Source of the DNA: Heterocephalus glaber
Lineage: Eukaryota > Chordata > Mammalia > Rodentia > Bathyergidae
Direction of reading: 5' to 3'
Length of the DNA stretch: 64,000 nt
Assembly: GCF_000247695.1 (NCBI RefSeq)
Contig: NW_004624734.1
Span: 40,729,431-40,793,430, forward strand
Shown here: positions 63,236-64,000 of the stretch, piece by piece
How positions within the stretch are numbered: position 1 is the stretch's first letter
Layout of the letters: every line of letters begins with the position of its first letter
Notes under the pieces: model-generated
Seen by the model: only the letters and a program-made list of their open reading frames with translations
Databases searched by the model: none
Told to the model about the DNA's origin: nothing
Made by a program: the position numbers and the translations under genes

Positions 63236-64000
63236 AAACGAACTGAAGGGCTGGGTTTTGGGGTGAAGAAACACCACACTTGTTTTTCCCAGTTGTTTTT
63301 ATGTTGGAAAATTAGTAACTTTACCATCACCTTCCTTGAAAAATGCAATTATTTGAGCATCGAGACTTTCCTATAGCTTTGGCAAGAATGAAGAAACCTC
63401 CTCCTCTGCTCTTCTCACTGGCACTGCCCACTACTCCTCATCCCAAGTTTTATTTTCAGCCCGGGTTAACAAAGTACTAACTGATCTTAATGAGTTAATG
63501 CATCAAGCTTTTTTTGCTTAAGAAATTGGAATTGGTCTGTTTTTTGATTTGTAAAAAGAGGAAGAGAAGTAGAGAAAACAGGGGCAGTATTTCATGCAGA
63601 TTAAGAAAAAAAAGTCTCTGTGCTGTCATAGTAACATAAACAAGCCTTTTCTCTGTCTAATAAAAACCTAAATTTTCAATATCATCTAAGCTTTTCTAAT
63701 TAGCACTCCTACCTCCTGGTAATATAAATAGGAAAACATTGAGAGCAGAGGCTGCTAGATTAATATATAAAACAAAAGGGAAAGAATCTGTGATGAGGTC
63801 AACCACAAGAGTGGAAAATGTTCATTTGCCAATAAAGTAGGAATCAATGCCTCTCATTTCTGCAGAACATCAGTAATAATCAACCTTTAAACAATGTATT
63901 ATATTGACAAAACAATACATTTAGAAAGATGTATTCTTAAATATTTCAAGCATTTTCTGAAGAAATAATATATAATTAAAAATAATATAAACCAAAATAC
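63236..64000. other. AT-rich unique sequence to right edge
   Basis: Nothing recognised; sequence at 63450-63600 is moderately conserved-looking, unproven. Confidence 0.35.

Noticed and set aside
1..64000. CRISPR arrays, bacterial operons, insertion sequences, riboswitches, plasmid origins
   Set aside because: Nothing of the kind is present. Sequence is mammalian; regularly spaced identical repeats with unique spacers are absent.
1..64000. Endogenous retrovirus with internal genes
   Set aside because: No gag, pol or env resemblance outside L1. Only solo MaLR-type LTRs and one doubtful LTR-like segment were seen.
1..64000. Firm species call
   Set aside because: Repeat content supports a non-murid rodent and I suspect a castorimorph, but no single diagnostic element can prove it without a database search.

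Overview
The window is nuclear DNA from a placental mammal, almost certainly a rodent. The evidence is the repeat content. There are dozens of tRNA-Ala-derived ID SINEs, 7SL-derived B1 SINEs (some with the internal duplication typical of mouse-related rodents), composite B1-dID elements, LINE-1 copies, ancient MIR, MER5/hAT-Charlie and Tigger fossils, and MaLR LTRs. The co-occurrence of B1, B1-dID and a large young ID family (GATTTAGCTCAGTGGT ... GAGTTCGATCCCC) argues against mouse or rat and suggests a non-murid lineage. A castorimorph such as beaver is my best guess, but that is inference and not proven.

No protein-coding gene can be supported with confidence. Nearly all open frames are short, are chance, or lie in L1. 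Real coding remnants are a decayed L1 ORF2 endonuclease and ORF1 C-terminal domain at 1-1690. Two short stretches look like spliced exons (15476-15609 and 28090-28171) and are phase-compatible, but I do not recognise them. The right end has a canonical minus-strand polyadenylation signal (about 58976-59000), so 59-64 kb may be part of a long AT-rich 3' UTR of a gene lying off the right edge. This is inference.

Layout. 0-3.4 kb: L1 mosaic in opposing orientations. 3.4-7.3 kb: SINEs, then a 5'-truncated L1 with a target-site duplication. 7.3-13 kb: mostly unique, AT-rich sequence with enhancer-like blocks (about 9.0-9.2 and 10.15-11.45 kb). 13-25 kb: SINEs, a Tigger element, unique blocks and an old L1 at 23.5-24.9 kb. 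25-30 kb: mainly unique sequence, MIRs, a CTCF-type motif and a locally GC/CpG-richer stretch near 30 kb. 30-40 kb: SINE-dense, ending in two tandem L1 3' ends, one holding a 100-N assembly gap at 39270-39369. 40-53 kb: unique sequence with DNA-transposon fossils. 53-58.9 kb: an ancient L1 broken up by an LTR, a SINE and an unidentified insert, a second MaLR LTR and a Tigger-like hairpin element. 59-64 kb: AT-rich with four clean ID insertions.

The window reads as an intergenic or intronic region with probable regulatory islands. I found no novel multi-gene system. The most interesting signals are a duplicated 3'-UTR unit shared by two L1 copies, ID insertions with near-perfect target-site duplications, the exon-like pair, the CTCF-like motifs, and the possible 3' UTR.
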